The notes under the pieces: model-generated
What the model was told of the DNA's origin: nothing
Databases searched by the model: none
Seen by the model: the letters and a program-made list of their open reading frames with translations, nothing else
Shown here: positions 55,045 to 62,318 of the stretch, piece after piece
Position numbering within the stretch: position 1 is the first letter of the stretch
Layout of the letters: each line of letters begins with the position of its first letter
Program-made: the position numbers and the translations under genes
Source of the DNA: Leptospirales bacterium
GTDB lineage: Bacteria > Spirochaetota > Leptospiria > Leptospirales > Leptospiraceae
Reading direction: 5' to 3'
DNA length: 64,000 nt
Assembly (NCBI GenBank): GCA_013297885.1
Contig: JAAFIR010000004.1
Location: forward strand, 1 to 64,000

Positions 55045-55374
55045 ATGTTATTTTTAAAAATTTTATTCGGAAGTATTTTGTCTTATATGATTTATATGAC
55101 AACAATGACTTCTTTAGAACTCAACCTTTTTACTCATCTCCCAACTTTATTAAAAGATCCTTGGGCAGTTGCCACTTTATGGGATGCTTATTTTGGATTT
55201 ATTACTTTTTATGTTTGGGTTTATTATAAAGAAAATTCTATTATTGCAAAAATTGTTTGGTTTATATTGATTATGTTATTAGGTAACATTGCGATGGCTA
55301 TTTATGTATTAATTGAATTATTCAAATTAAAAACAGATGAAGGTATGGAAAAACTTCTTTTAAAAAATAAATGA
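55045..55374 (+). CDS. Small membrane protein, DUF1475-like
   Basis: A 109-aa protein with about three membrane helices (FLKILFGSILSYMIYMTT; ATLWDAYFGFITFYVWVYY; IVWFILIMLLGNIAMAIYVLIELF). The TLWDAYFGFITFY and LLGNIA segments match DUF1475, a family often in fatty-acid or light-response clusters. It directly follows the methyltransferase without a gap and overlaps the next gene by 4 nt. Probably helps hold the lipid enzymes at the membrane; the function is unknown. Confidence 0.68.
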   Translation: MLFLKILFGSILSYMIYMTTMTSLELNLFTHLPTLLKDPWAVATLWDAYFGFITFYVWVYYKENSIIAKIVWFILIMLLGNIAMAIYVLIELFKLKTDEGMEKLLLKNK

Positions 55375-55871
55375 AAAATTTTTTTAAAGAAAAATTAGTT
55401 ACTCCAATATTAGATTTATTAAAACAAGGGATTACACCAGAAAAAATTTCTTTAAGTATTGCTTTTGGATTTATTTTAGGTGTTTTTCCAATGATTGGAA
55501 CAACAGTAATTCTATGTGCAATTGCAACTTTTATTTTTCGTTTAAATATCATTGCAGTTCAAATTATTAACTATGTAGTTTATCCTTTACAATTTATTTT
55601 ATTAATTCCTTTTATCCAAATTGGACTTAAAATTTTTCAAGTTAATGATTTTGAAATCTCTCTTGAAATGATCTATGAAATAATTAAAACTGATACTCCA
55701 AATTTTTTTAAAACTTTTGAAATAACTCAGTCAATGAAAAATTTAACAATGGCTTATCTGTATGGAATTGTAGCTTGGTCACTTAGCATGCCAATTTTTA
55801 TCCCCATCTTTTATTATGGTTTAACACCGATACTGCGTAAATTTCCAATTCAAAAAAAAATCGAGGAATAA
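55371..55871 (+). CDS. DUF2062 membrane protein
   Basis: A 166-aa membrane protein of the DUF2062 family. After an amphipathic start it has the signature GITPEKISLSIAFGFILGVFPMIGTT, followed by LNIIAVQIINYVVYPLQFIL and another helix pair (MAYLYGIVAWSLSMPIFIPIF). DUF2062 proteins often accompany glycosyltransferases or lipid genes. Fourth or fifth gene of the operon, with ATG/TGA overlap of 4 nt with the DUF1475-like gene, so expression is coupled. Confidence 0.82.
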   Translation: MKNFFKEKLVTPILDLLKQGITPEKISLSIAFGFILGVFPMIGTTVILCAIATFIFRLNIIAVQIINYVVYPLQFILLIPFIQIGLKIFQVNDFEISLEMIYEIIKTDTPNFFKTFEITQSMKNLTMAYLYGIVAWSLSMPIFIPIFYYGLTPILRKFPIQKKIEE

Positions 55872-55872
55872 T

Positions 55873-56673
55873 ATGAATCCAGTCTTTAATATTTTAATCA
55901 CTTCCCTAATTTCCATTTTTATTTTTATGACTTTGTTTTGGTATATTGGTAAAAGGATTAATAATTATGCAATTGTAGATGTAGCTTGGGCTTCAGCACT
56001 AGTTTTATTGTGCACAATTTATTTTATTATGGGTAATGGTTTTCTATTAAGAAAAATTTTAATTTTAGGTATGGTAGGTTTTTGGGGACTTAGGTTAGGT
56101 GGATATTTATTATTCACCAGAATTTTAGGTGGTCATGGTGAAGATGAAAGATATGCAAATTTTAGGAAAGATTATGGTGAGCATGCCAATAGAAAATTTT
56201 TTACAAATATATTCATGTTCCAAGGTTTATTAGATGTATTTTTATCAATTCCATTTTTACTTGCTTGTTTAAATCCAGTTCCAGAATTTCAGATTTATGA
56301 ATTTATTGGTCTTGGAATTTTTTTTATAGCAATAATTGGTGAATCAATTGCAGATAGACAGCTTCATTCATTTAAATCCAAACCAGAAAACAAAGGAAAA
56401 AATTGTGAAATCGGACTTTGGTATTATTCTCGACATCCAAATTATTTTTTCGAATGGTTAATTTGGGTTTCCTACTTTCTAGTTTCTATTAGTCCTGTTT
56501 TTGGAATTCTTGGTTTTCTTGGTATATTACCAATGATAGTAATGTATATTTTTCTTACTAAATTTAGTGGAGTTCCAATGGCTGAAAAATTATCTCTAGA
56601 AAAAAGAGGCGATGTTTATAAAGAATACCAAAGAACAACTTCTGCATTTATTCCTTGGTTTAAGAAGCCATAA
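55873..56673 (+). CDS. DUF1295 steroid-reductase-like membrane protein
   Basis: A 266-aa polytopic protein of the DUF1295 family (related to steroid 5-alpha reductases and isoprenylcysteine methyltransferases). Motifs include VDVAWASALV, GFWGLRLGGYL, and LWYYSRHPNYFFEWLIW near residue 185-200, where the RHPNY segment binds the cofactor. It has about seven helices. It follows DUF2062 by 1 nt and closes the operon. It may reduce a double bond in a lipid tail; in other bacteria DUF1295 genes sit with the same Cfa/COG2907 set. Confidence 0.87.
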   Translation: MNPVFNILITSLISIFIFMTLFWYIGKRINNYAIVDVAWASALVLLCTIYFIMGNGFLLRKILILGMVGFWGLRLGGYLLFTRILGGHGEDERYANFRKDYGEHANRKFFTNIFMFQGLLDVFLSIPFLLACLNPVPEFQIYEFIGLGIFFIAIIGESIADRQLHSFKSKPENKGKNCEIGLWYYSRHPNYFFEWLIWVSYFLVSISPVFGILGFLGILPMIVMYIFLTKFSGVPMAEKLSLEKRGDVYKEYQRTTSAFIPWFKKP

Positions 56674-56689
56674 AAATTTAAATTTTTAA

Positions 56690-56720
56690 TTGACACAAGT
56701 ATAATTGCAAGTATACTTGT
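56690..56720 (+). promoter_or_regulatory. Promoter with overlapping operator for the first VapBC-like pair
   Basis: TTGACA (56690-56695) and TATACT (56712-56717) spaced by 16 nt. A 9-bp inverted repeat ACAAGTATA / TATACTTGT overlaps both boxes, and AAGTATA is repeated directly. This is a standard layout for an antitoxin binding its own promoter. The Shine-Dalgarno of vapB is AGGAGG at about 56736-56741. Confidence 0.78.
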
Positions 56721-56746
56721 TAGTAAAAGTTCTTAGGAGGTTTAAA

Positions 56747-56980
56747 ATGTCTCAATTATCTCTATATCTGCATAATAAATTTTTAAACAAAATAGAATTT
56801 CATGCAAAACGTGAAAATCAATCCATTTCGACTTGGGTTCGAGAAAGATTAGAAAAATCATTAGAACCAAAACAATGGAGTGAAGAATTTTTAAATTTAT
56901 TTGGTGCAATTCAAGATTCAAGTTTCTCAAAACCAAAAAATTTAAAATTTAGTCAAGACTACAAAAGAGAAAAATTCTGA
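56747..56980 (+). CDS. vapB: VapB-like ribbon-helix-helix antitoxin
   Basis: A 77-aa antitoxin. The N-terminal part (LSLYLHNKFLNKIEFHAKRENQSISTWVRERLEKSLE) has the strand-helix-helix form of an Arc/CopG ribbon-helix-helix DNA-binding domain, and the C-terminal half would bind the toxin. The start at 56747 is preferred over the 14-residue longer frame because a strong AGGAGG lies upstream. Regulated by the operator that overlaps its promoter. The stop overlaps the toxin start. Confidence 0.82.
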   Translation: MSQLSLYLHNKFLNKIEFHAKRENQSISTWVRERLEKSLEPKQWSEEFLNLFGAIQDSSFSKPKNLKFSQDYKREKF

Positions 56981-57378
56981 ATTATTTTTTAGATACGAAT
57001 ATTTGTATCTATTACCTTAAGGGTAAATTTACATCAGTAAAAGAAAATTTAAAAAAACACAATCCACACCAAATAAAAATTCCATCTATTGTAAAAGCTG
57101 AATTGCTTTTTGGGGCTGAAAAATCAGAAAATAAAAAATCAAATCTAGAAATCGTTTATAAATTTTTAGAAAACTTTGAAATTTTACCATTTGGTGATAA
57201 AGAGGCAGAAATTTATTCAGAAATTAGAGCTGAACTTGAAATAAAAGGAAAACCAATTGGACCAAATGATTTGATTATTGCAGCAACAGTAATCAGCGAT
57301 AATGCAACTTTAATTACAAATAATGGAAAAGAATTTAAGAGAATTCAAAGATTAAAAACTGAAAATTGGTGTAATTAA
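56977..57378 (+). CDS. vapC: VapC-like PIN toxin with CTG start
   Basis: A 133-aa PIN-domain ribonuclease. Its frame from 56977 reads (M)NYFLDTNICIYYLKG, the classic PIN start with the first catalytic Asp. Further acids are Glu in VKAELLFGAE, Asp/Asn in GPNDLIIAA (the third PIN motif) and NNGKEFKR near the end. The first ATG in frame is far downstream and would lose the active site. CTG at 56977 overlaps the antitoxin TGA (CTGA), as ATGA would, which supports CTG initiation by translational coupling. It would cleave RNA when free of antitoxin. Confidence 0.82.
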   Translation: MNYFLDTNICIYYLKGKFTSVKENLKKHNPHQIKIPSIVKAELLFGAEKSENKKSNLEIVYKFLENFEILPFGDKEAEIYSEIRAELEIKGKPIGPNDLIIAATVISDNATLITNNGKEFKRIQRLKTENWCN

Positions 57379-57429
57379 AAATCTATTTCTTAAAGCTTTT
57401 TTTTCAAAGCAAAAAAATTTTTATCTTCA

Positions 57430-57718
57430 AGTGAAAGTGATTGAAGCGTTTCTGAATAGCCTCGGACTTTAATCAAAGCGGAGGCAAAATCTTGCCGAGC
57501 TTGCCAGTTGCCGCTGGAAGCGAATAGCAAACTGGCAACTGTGTAGCAGTTAAATTCAGAAGTAGCGAAAAGCACGGTTTTTCCCTTTGGAATTAAAAAT
57601 TTTGAATTAAGAATTAAAAATGTAAAATTTTTTAATTTACTTAAGAACATTCAAAATTCATCATTCTTCATGCTTAATTCAATATTCCACAGCTAAGCTG
57701 TGGGAAAAATTCGCCCCA
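57430..57718 (-). repeat. R14: long, nested three-way-junction element
   Basis: Minus-oriented copy and the longest, at about 290 nt. Box 3 gtgattgaagcg, P3 closed by ttctgaat / attcagaa with a large insert of relatively GC-rich sequence (57449-57560) that itself holds the inverted repeat ttgccagtt / aactggcaa, box 2 gtagcgaaaagcacgg, and P2 with tttttccc / gggaaaaa, whose inner part holds ccacagctaagctgtgg. Box 1 is attcgcccc. The terminal stem pairs only with a G-T wobble (GTGAA/TTCGC). The rest of 57379-57933 is AT-rich with no gene; a short minus-strand frame over it is not coding. Confidence 0.8.
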
Positions 57719-57933
57719 TTCTATTTCCAGAAGTTAAATTTTGAGTTGAATAAATTTATCTAAGTTGAAATAAATTGATTATTACTATTTTAATCTGAAA
57801 ACGAATAAAAATCACTTAACGAAATAGACTTTCAAAATGTAAAAAGCGTTCCTTCCATCACCCATCCTCAAACATCAATCTTCTATTTACTTGACCTTGT
57901 AAGATTCGATAGAAATATAGAAATTTGTGAGGT

Positions 57934-59523
57934 ATGCAAGTGGCTGAAGAAAAACCAAAACTTACGAACGAAGAAAGAATCAAAAAAGAGAAACATCCTT
58001 TAAGTTTAAGACCTGATATTGACAGATGGGCTAAGGAAGGATTTGCAGCAATTCCTGAAGACGATCATATTCGATTCAAATGGTTTGGTTGTTATTTGCA
58101 AAAACCAAAAACAGATGGGTACTTCATGATGAGAATGAGAATTCCATCTGGTCAAATTAATGTAGCTCAAGGAAGAATGATCGCTGACATTACAAAAGAA
58201 TTTGCACGTAATGAAATTGATATCACAACAAGACAATGTTTTCAAGTTCATTGGCTCACGATTCAAACTATTCCTGTTATTATAGATCGACTTAAAGATG
58301 TTGGACTTGATGTGCTTGGTGCATGTGGTGATATTACAAGAAACATAACAGGAAATCCACTTGCTGGTTTTGATGAAAATGAATATGTAGATGCATCCAA
58401 ATTAATTAATCGTTATGTAAAAGAAATTTCTGAAAGACCAGATCTTGGTGATTTACCAAGAAAATTTAAAGTATCTATTTCTGGCTCACCAAATAATTTA
58501 GCACAACCTGAAATCAACTGCATTGGTATTGTGGGTGCAGAATATGAAGGCAAAAAAGGATACACAATTCGTATTGGTGGTGGACTTTCTACAAATCCAT
58601 TTTTTTCAAAATGGTTAAATGTATTTTTAAAAGATGATGATGAAGTTCTAAAAGTTTGTGCTGCTATCACTGAACTATATAGAGATTTTGGGAATCGCGA
58701 AAATAGAAGAAAATCTAGAATCAAATTTTTAGTAGAAGAGTGGGGAATTGATAAATATAGAGATGAAATTGAAAAAAAATTAGGTTACAAACTAACACAT
58801 TATCCAAATCCAAAAGTTCTTGAAGTTAATTCTGATGCACTTGGTGTAAACAAAACAAAACAACCTGGAATCAATTTTATTGGAGTGCCAATCAAAGTTG
58901 GAAGATTATCTGGTGAAGATTTACATAAACTTTGTGACATTGCTGAAAAATTTGGTAATGGAAATTTAAGATGTACAAATAAACAAAATATTTTGATTCT
59001 TGGTGTGCCTGATGCAAATGTTTCTGGAGCATTAGAAGCACTCAAAGCAACTGGAATTTACAAAGAAAGACAAACCAGCAATCGTGTGATTTCTTGTACT
59101 GGCTCTGAATATTGCAATCTTGCAATTGTAGAAACAAAACATCGTACTGCAAAAATGATTGATTACCTTGAAGAGAAAAATGTAAATGTTGACAATGTAA
59201 ACATTCATTTTTCAGGTTGCCCAAATTCTTGTTCACAATACTCAATTGCGGATATTGGTTTTATTGGTGGAAAAACTCGTGGTGAAAATGATGAAATGGA
59301 AGAAGCATACATTCTTCATTTAGGTGGTTCAATTGGAAATAATCCGTCATTTACAAGAGGAACTGTCAAAGTAAAAGCAGATGAATGTGGTTCAATAGTA
59401 GAAAAATTAATTAATCATTATAGAACTACTAAAGTAAATGGGACTAGTTTTAGAGATTTTTATAAAGACTATGAAAAGGAACAAGTTGCAGAAGTTCTTG
59501 GCATCACTTTAAAAACAGATTAA
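57934..59523 (+). CDS. Siroheme nitrite/sulfite reductase (NirA/ferredoxin type)
   Basis: A 529-aa siroheme-[4Fe-4S] reductase. The cluster/siroheme cysteines lie in CTGSEYC (about C388/C394) and GCPNSC (about C428/C432). Two Nir_Sir half-domains and ferrodoxin-like repeats are present (TDGYFMMRMRIPSGQI at the start of the first). It cannot be distinguished by sequence alone from nitrite reductase, but it opens a cysH-cysD-cysN cluster, so it most likely makes sulfide from sulfite in assimilatory sulfate reduction. A TTGACC at 57891-57896 might be its -35. No Shine-Dalgarno of usual spacing (GAGG at 3 nt). Confidence 0.87.
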   Translation: MQVAEEKPKLTNEERIKKEKHPLSLRPDIDRWAKEGFAAIPEDDHIRFKWFGCYLQKPKTDGYFMMRMRIPSGQINVAQGRMIADITKEFARNEIDITTRQCFQVHWLTIQTIPVIIDRLKDVGLDVLGACGDITRNITGNPLAGFDENEYVDASKLINRYVKEISERPDLGDLPRKFKVSISGSPNNLAQPEINCIGIVGAEYEGKKGYTIRIGGGLSTNPFFSKWLNVFLKDDDEVLKVCAAITELYRDFGNRENRRKSRIKFLVEEWGIDKYRDEIEKKLGYKLTHYPNPKVLEVNSDALGVNKTKQPGINFIGVPIKVGRLSGEDLHKLCDIAEKFGNGNLRCTNKQNILILGVPDANVSGALEALKATGIYKERQTSNRVISCTGSEYCNLAIVETKHRTAKMIDYLEEKNVNVDNVNIHFSGCPNSCSQYSIADIGFIGGKTRGENDEMEEAYILHLGGSIGNNPSFTRGTVKVKADECGSIVEKLINHYRTTKVNGTSFRDFYKDYEKEQVAEVLGITLKTD

Positions 59524-59591
59524 TAAGAAGTGAGAAATAAGTTTTATAAATTCAGAGTTAAAAAATTATGGGAATAAAAATAATCTCAAAA

Positions 59592-59661
59592 GCTTGCGGC
59601 AGTAGACCCCCTGTTAAGGGACAACAAATGTCTCACCTTAAGCACGGAGTGCGAAAGGTGA
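59592..59661 (+). promoter_or_regulatory. E2: hairpin element hiding the cysH ribosome binding site
   Basis: Starts with gcttgcggcagtagaccc, has a ccctgttaaggg-type hairpin, and ends with tcacctt-a-gcac / gtgc-ga-aaggtga, a stem whose right arm is the AAGGTGA Shine-Dalgarno of cysH (59655-59661), 9 nt before the ATG. The same start and end occur in E1 upstream of hemH. The layout suits a repeat that also controls translation. No known riboswitch class was recognised. Confidence 0.55.
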
Positions 59662-59670
59662 ACGATTAAT

Positions 59671-60399
59671 ATGCTATCTGAATCAGAAGAATTAAACTCT
59701 AAATTTAAAATTTTAAACACTAAAGAAATTTTAAATTTAGCGGTCTCCAAATTTAAAGATGGTGTTGTTTTTACAACTAGTCTTGGTGCAGAAGACCAAG
59801 TTGTTACTCATTTACTATCACAAATTGACACTTCAGTAAAAATCATTACATTAGATACAGGAAGACTTCCATACGAAACTTATAAAACAATTGAAGACAC
59901 TGAAAAAAAATATGGAATTAGAATCCAAGTCCTTTTTCCAGATTATATTTCTGTAGAAAAAATGGTGAACGAGAAAGGGATCAATTTATTTTATGAATCT
60001 GTTGATAATAGAAAAGAATGTTGTCATGTTAGAAAGCTTGAACCACTTGGGAGATTTTTAAAAGCAAAAAATCTTTGGATTACTGGTCTCAGAAAAGAAC
60101 AATCTGTTACTAGAACAGATATGCAATTTGCTGAATGGGACGAAAAATTTTCGATTCAAAAAATCAATCCACTTCTCAACTGGACTGAAAAAGAGATCTG
60201 GGATTTTATTAAAGAAAATAAAATTCCATACAACGAACTTCACGACAAAGGTTATCCTAGTATCGGTTGTGCACCCTGTACTCGAGCAATTGAAAAAGGG
60301 GAAGATACTCGAGCCGGAAGATGGTGGTGGGAAAACCCTGAGAGTAAAGAATGCGGACTTCATTTTAAAGATGGAAAATTAGTTCGAGTAAAATCTTAG
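59671..60399 (+). CDS. cysH: Adenylyl-sulfate (APS) reductase, CysH family
   Basis: A 242-aa reductase of assimilatory sulfate reduction, which turns APS (or PAPS) to sulfite. It shows FTTSLGAEDQ, a P-loop-like start, LDTGRLPYETY, the ECC (KECCHVRK, near 116) and CAPC (near 200) cysteines, and the catalytic ECGLH at the C-terminus. The CC...CxxC set binds a [4Fe-4S] cluster and marks the APS-using type. It sits 147 nt after the sulfite reductase gene, with E2 before it. cysD follows 10 nt later. Confidence 0.92.
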   Translation: MLSESEELNSKFKILNTKEILNLAVSKFKDGVVFTTSLGAEDQVVTHLLSQIDTSVKIITLDTGRLPYETYKTIEDTEKKYGIRIQVLFPDYISVEKMVNEKGINLFYESVDNRKECCHVRKLEPLGRFLKAKNLWITGLRKEQSVTRTDMQFAEWDEKFSIQKINPLLNWTEKEIWDFIKENKIPYNELHDKGYPSIGCAPCTRAIEKGEDTRAGRWWWENPESKECGLHFKDGKLVRVKS

Positions 60400-60408
60400 G
60401 AGTTTTAA

Positions 60409-61311
60409 TTGAGCGAATATCACACAAAACATTTAGAAGAATTAGAAGCTGAATCAATTTATATTATGAGAGAAGTAGCTGCTCAATTTGAAAGACCTGT
60501 ACTTTTATTTTCTGGCGGTAAAGATTCCATTACACTTGTGAGACTTGCAGAAAAAGCTTTTAGACCAGCAAAATTTCCTTTTCCACTTTTGCATATTGAT
60601 ACTGGTCATAATTTTCCTGAAACAATTACATTTAGAGATGATCTAGTAAAAAGTATAGATGAAAAATTAATTGTTCGTTATGTAGAAGATTCGATTAAAC
60701 AAGGCAAAGCAGTTGAAGAAAAAGGCCGCATGCCTTCACGAAATAAACTCCAAACAATTACTCTACTTGATGCACTTGCAGAATTCAAATTTGATGCTGC
60801 GTTTGGTGGTGCAAGAAGAGATGAAGAAAAAGCCAGAGCCAAAGAAAGAATTTTTTCTTTTAGAGATGAATTTGGACAATGGGAACCAAAAAAGCAAAGA
60901 CCAGAACTTTGGAATTTGTACAATGGAAAAATTTCTCAAGGTGAAAACATTCGCGTATTTCCAATTAGCAATTGGACTGAAATGGATGTTTGGCAATATA
61001 TATTAAAAGAAAATTTACAACTTCCTTCGATCTATTTTACTCACAAAAGAAAAGTTTTTAATTATGATAATATGCTTCTTTCTGTTTCAGATCACACAAA
61101 ACCACTTGATGAAAAAGTAGAAGAGATGCAAGTGAGATATAGAACTGTAGGGGACATGACTTGTACAGGAGCAGTTCTTTCACATGCATCAACTCTCACA
61201 GAAATCATCCAAGAAGTTGCTTCTGCAAAAGTTACTGAAAGGGGTGGAAGAGCAGATGACAAGAGATCAGAAGCAGCAATGGAAGAAAGAAAACGTGAAG
61301 GCTATTTTTAG
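60409..61311 (+). CDS. cysD: Sulfate adenylyltransferase subunit 2
   Basis: A 300-aa subunit of ATP sulfurylase, which activates sulfate to APS together with CysN. It is a PP-loop ATPase with the SGGKDSITL motif near residue 34, LLHIDTGHNFPET, and the GGARRDEEKARAKERIFSFRDEFGQWEPKKQRPELW block, which is diagnostic for CysD. The start is TTG at 60409 with a TAGGAG Shine-Dalgarno (60397-60402). It lies 10 nt after cysH, so the genes are co-transcribed. Its partner cysN is 1 kb further on beyond a toxin-antitoxin pair. Confidence 0.95.
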   Translation: MSEYHTKHLEELEAESIYIMREVAAQFERPVLLFSGGKDSITLVRLAEKAFRPAKFPFPLLHIDTGHNFPETITFRDDLVKSIDEKLIVRYVEDSIKQGKAVEEKGRMPSRNKLQTITLLDALAEFKFDAAFGGARRDEEKARAKERIFSFRDEFGQWEPKKQRPELWNLYNGKISQGENIRVFPISNWTEMDVWQYILKENLQLPSIYFTHKRKVFNYDNMLLSVSDHTKPLDEKVEEMQVRYRTVGDMTCTGAVLSHASTLTEIIQEVASAKVTERGGRADDKRSEAAMEERKREGYF

Positions 61312-61345
61312 TTTAATTTTGAATTTAAAATTATGAATGATTAAT

Positions 61346-61472
61346 GGGGCAAATTTTTATAATAACGTTAGAATAAATTCTAACGTTATTATAAAAACCG
61401 GGCTTTTCGCTACTTCTGAATTTCCTCTGACTAAAGTCATAGGAAATTCAGAAACGCTTCAATCCCTTTTGC
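61346..61472 (+). repeat. R15: canonical three-way-junction element
   Basis: The best-formed copy. Box 1 ggggcaaa. P2 is a perfect 21-bp stem (61354-61374 / 61377-61397) with a 2-nt loop. Box 2 ccgggcttttcgctac (61398-61413). P3 is a perfect 13-bp stem (61414-61426 / 61441-61453) with an inner ctgactaaagtcat loop. Box 3 acgcttcaatccctttt. The ends pair GCAAA (61349-61353) with TTTGC (61468-61472). It sits between cysD and the second toxin-antitoxin pair. Confidence 0.93.
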
Positions 61473-61498
61473 TTAGTATTGTAAAACTGAGTCTATAC

Positions 61499-61600
61499 AG
61501 TTCAGGGGGTCAAGACCCCCTGCCTAAATCAACCACATTCAACAGTTGGTCTCGACCCTTGGTCTGACCAACTGAGTTTCACGTCTTGACTTCTGAACTT
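61499..61600. other. Compound hairpin next to the second toxin-antitoxin pair
   Basis: An outer agttcag/ctgaact pair (61499-61505 / about 61593-61599) encloses a perfect 9-bp hairpin cagggggtc-aa-gaccccctg (61503-61522) and an 8-bp hairpin cagttggt/accaactg (61543-61550 / 61567-61574). Richer in G and C than its surroundings. Its shape is like a different three-way junction. It lies just downstream of R15 and upstream of the vapB promoter, and might end transcription coming from cysD. Confidence 0.55.
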
Positions 61601-61617
61601 CACAGAAAAAAAACTAC

Positions 61618-61664
61618 TTGACAAAACCAAATTAGGTAATACGTTTGTTTCAAAAGGGTAATAC
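61618..61664 (+). promoter_or_regulatory. Promoter region with GGTAATAC direct repeats
   Basis: TTGACA at 61618-61623 followed by TAATAC at 61637-61642, a short spacer of 13 nt. GGTAATAC occurs at 61635-61642 and again at 61657-61664, with 22 bp between the starts, two turns of the helix, so it fits a repressor binding on one face. The second copy ends 1 nt before the antitoxin ATG. Confidence 0.5.
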
Positions 61665-61665
61665 C

Positions 61666-61914
61666 ATGTTATTAAGTCACAATTCATTGCTTACATTAAA
61701 AATTACTGAAAATATGCAAAATGATATTATGCTATTTGCAAAAGAATCAAATAAAACTAAATCAATTATTCTTAGAGAAGCAATTGAAGCTTATTTAGCG
61801 AAGCATAAAAAGAATCAATCTTTTGCTGAAAAAGCTTTTAAATTCAAAGGAAGTTTAAGTTTAGCAAAAGATTTATCCACAAATAAAAAACATTTTGAAG
61901 GTTTTGGAGAGTGA
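61666..61914 (+). CDS. vapB: VapB-like ribbon-helix-helix antitoxin
   Basis: An 82-aa antitoxin. LTLKITENMQNDIMLFAKESNKTKSIILREAIEAYLAKH has the strand-helix-helix form of the CopG/RHH family, and the C-terminal tail would bind the toxin. I prefer the ATG at 61666 over the TTG seven codons upstream, because the latter lies between the operator repeats; an AGGG precedes it. Its stop overlaps the GTG start of the PIN toxin by 4 nt. Not similar to the first VapB in its interface, so the two are not recent duplicates. Confidence 0.82.
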   Translation: MLLSHNSLLTLKITENMQNDIMLFAKESNKTKSIILREAIEAYLAKHKKNQSFAEKAFKFKGSLSLAKDLSTNKKHFEGFGE

Positions 61915-62318
61915 AATATATTTTAGATACTTCAGTTCTTGTAGCATTTTTAAATAAAGACGACCATCTTCACAAATGGGCAACTGAAGTTCTAAGTAAA
62001 ATCAATGCTCCATTGTACACTTGTGAAGCTGTAATTACTGAATCACTTTTTTTAGTCAGAGGAACTACTGGACCAGAATCAATTTTGGAAATGATGGAAG
62101 AAGGTCTAATTGAAATTTCTTTTGAGCTAAAAAATCATTTAAAAGAAATTAAAAACTTCATGAATAAATACAAAAAAGAAAAAGTATCATTTGCTGATGC
62201 TTGTCTTGTAAAAATGTTGGAACAAAATAAGGGTTCGATAATTCTAACAGCTGATTCAGATTTTAAATACTATAAAATAAATAAAAATAAAAAAATAACA
62301 GGAATATTTCCAAAATGA
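61911..62318 (+). CDS. vapC: VapC-like PIN-domain toxin
   Basis: A 135-aa PIN-domain protein, starting with GTG (GTGA overlap with the antitoxin stop). The first Asp is in MKYILDTSVLVAFLN, Glu in AVITESLFL, Asp in VSFADACLVK, and the last acid in ILTADSDFKYY. This is a full set of four acidic residues, so it should be an active ribonuclease. Its last codon overlaps the cysN start by 4 nt (ATGA), so translation may continue into cysN. Belongs to a module placed inside the sulfate operon. Confidence 0.85.
   Translation: MKYILDTSVLVAFLNKDDHLHKWATEVLSKINAPLYTCEAVITESLFLVRGTTGPESILEMMEEGLIEISFELKNHLKEIKNFMNKYKKEKVSFADACLVKMLEQNKGSIILTADSDFKYYKINKNKKITGIFPK

Noticed and set aside
57390-57650. Minus-strand open frame of 86 codons
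   Set aside because: It covers R14 and has no start signal.
61337-61567. Plus-strand open frame of 76 codons after cysD
   Set aside because: It lies entirely on R15 and the next hairpin; its length reflects palindromic repeats, not coding.
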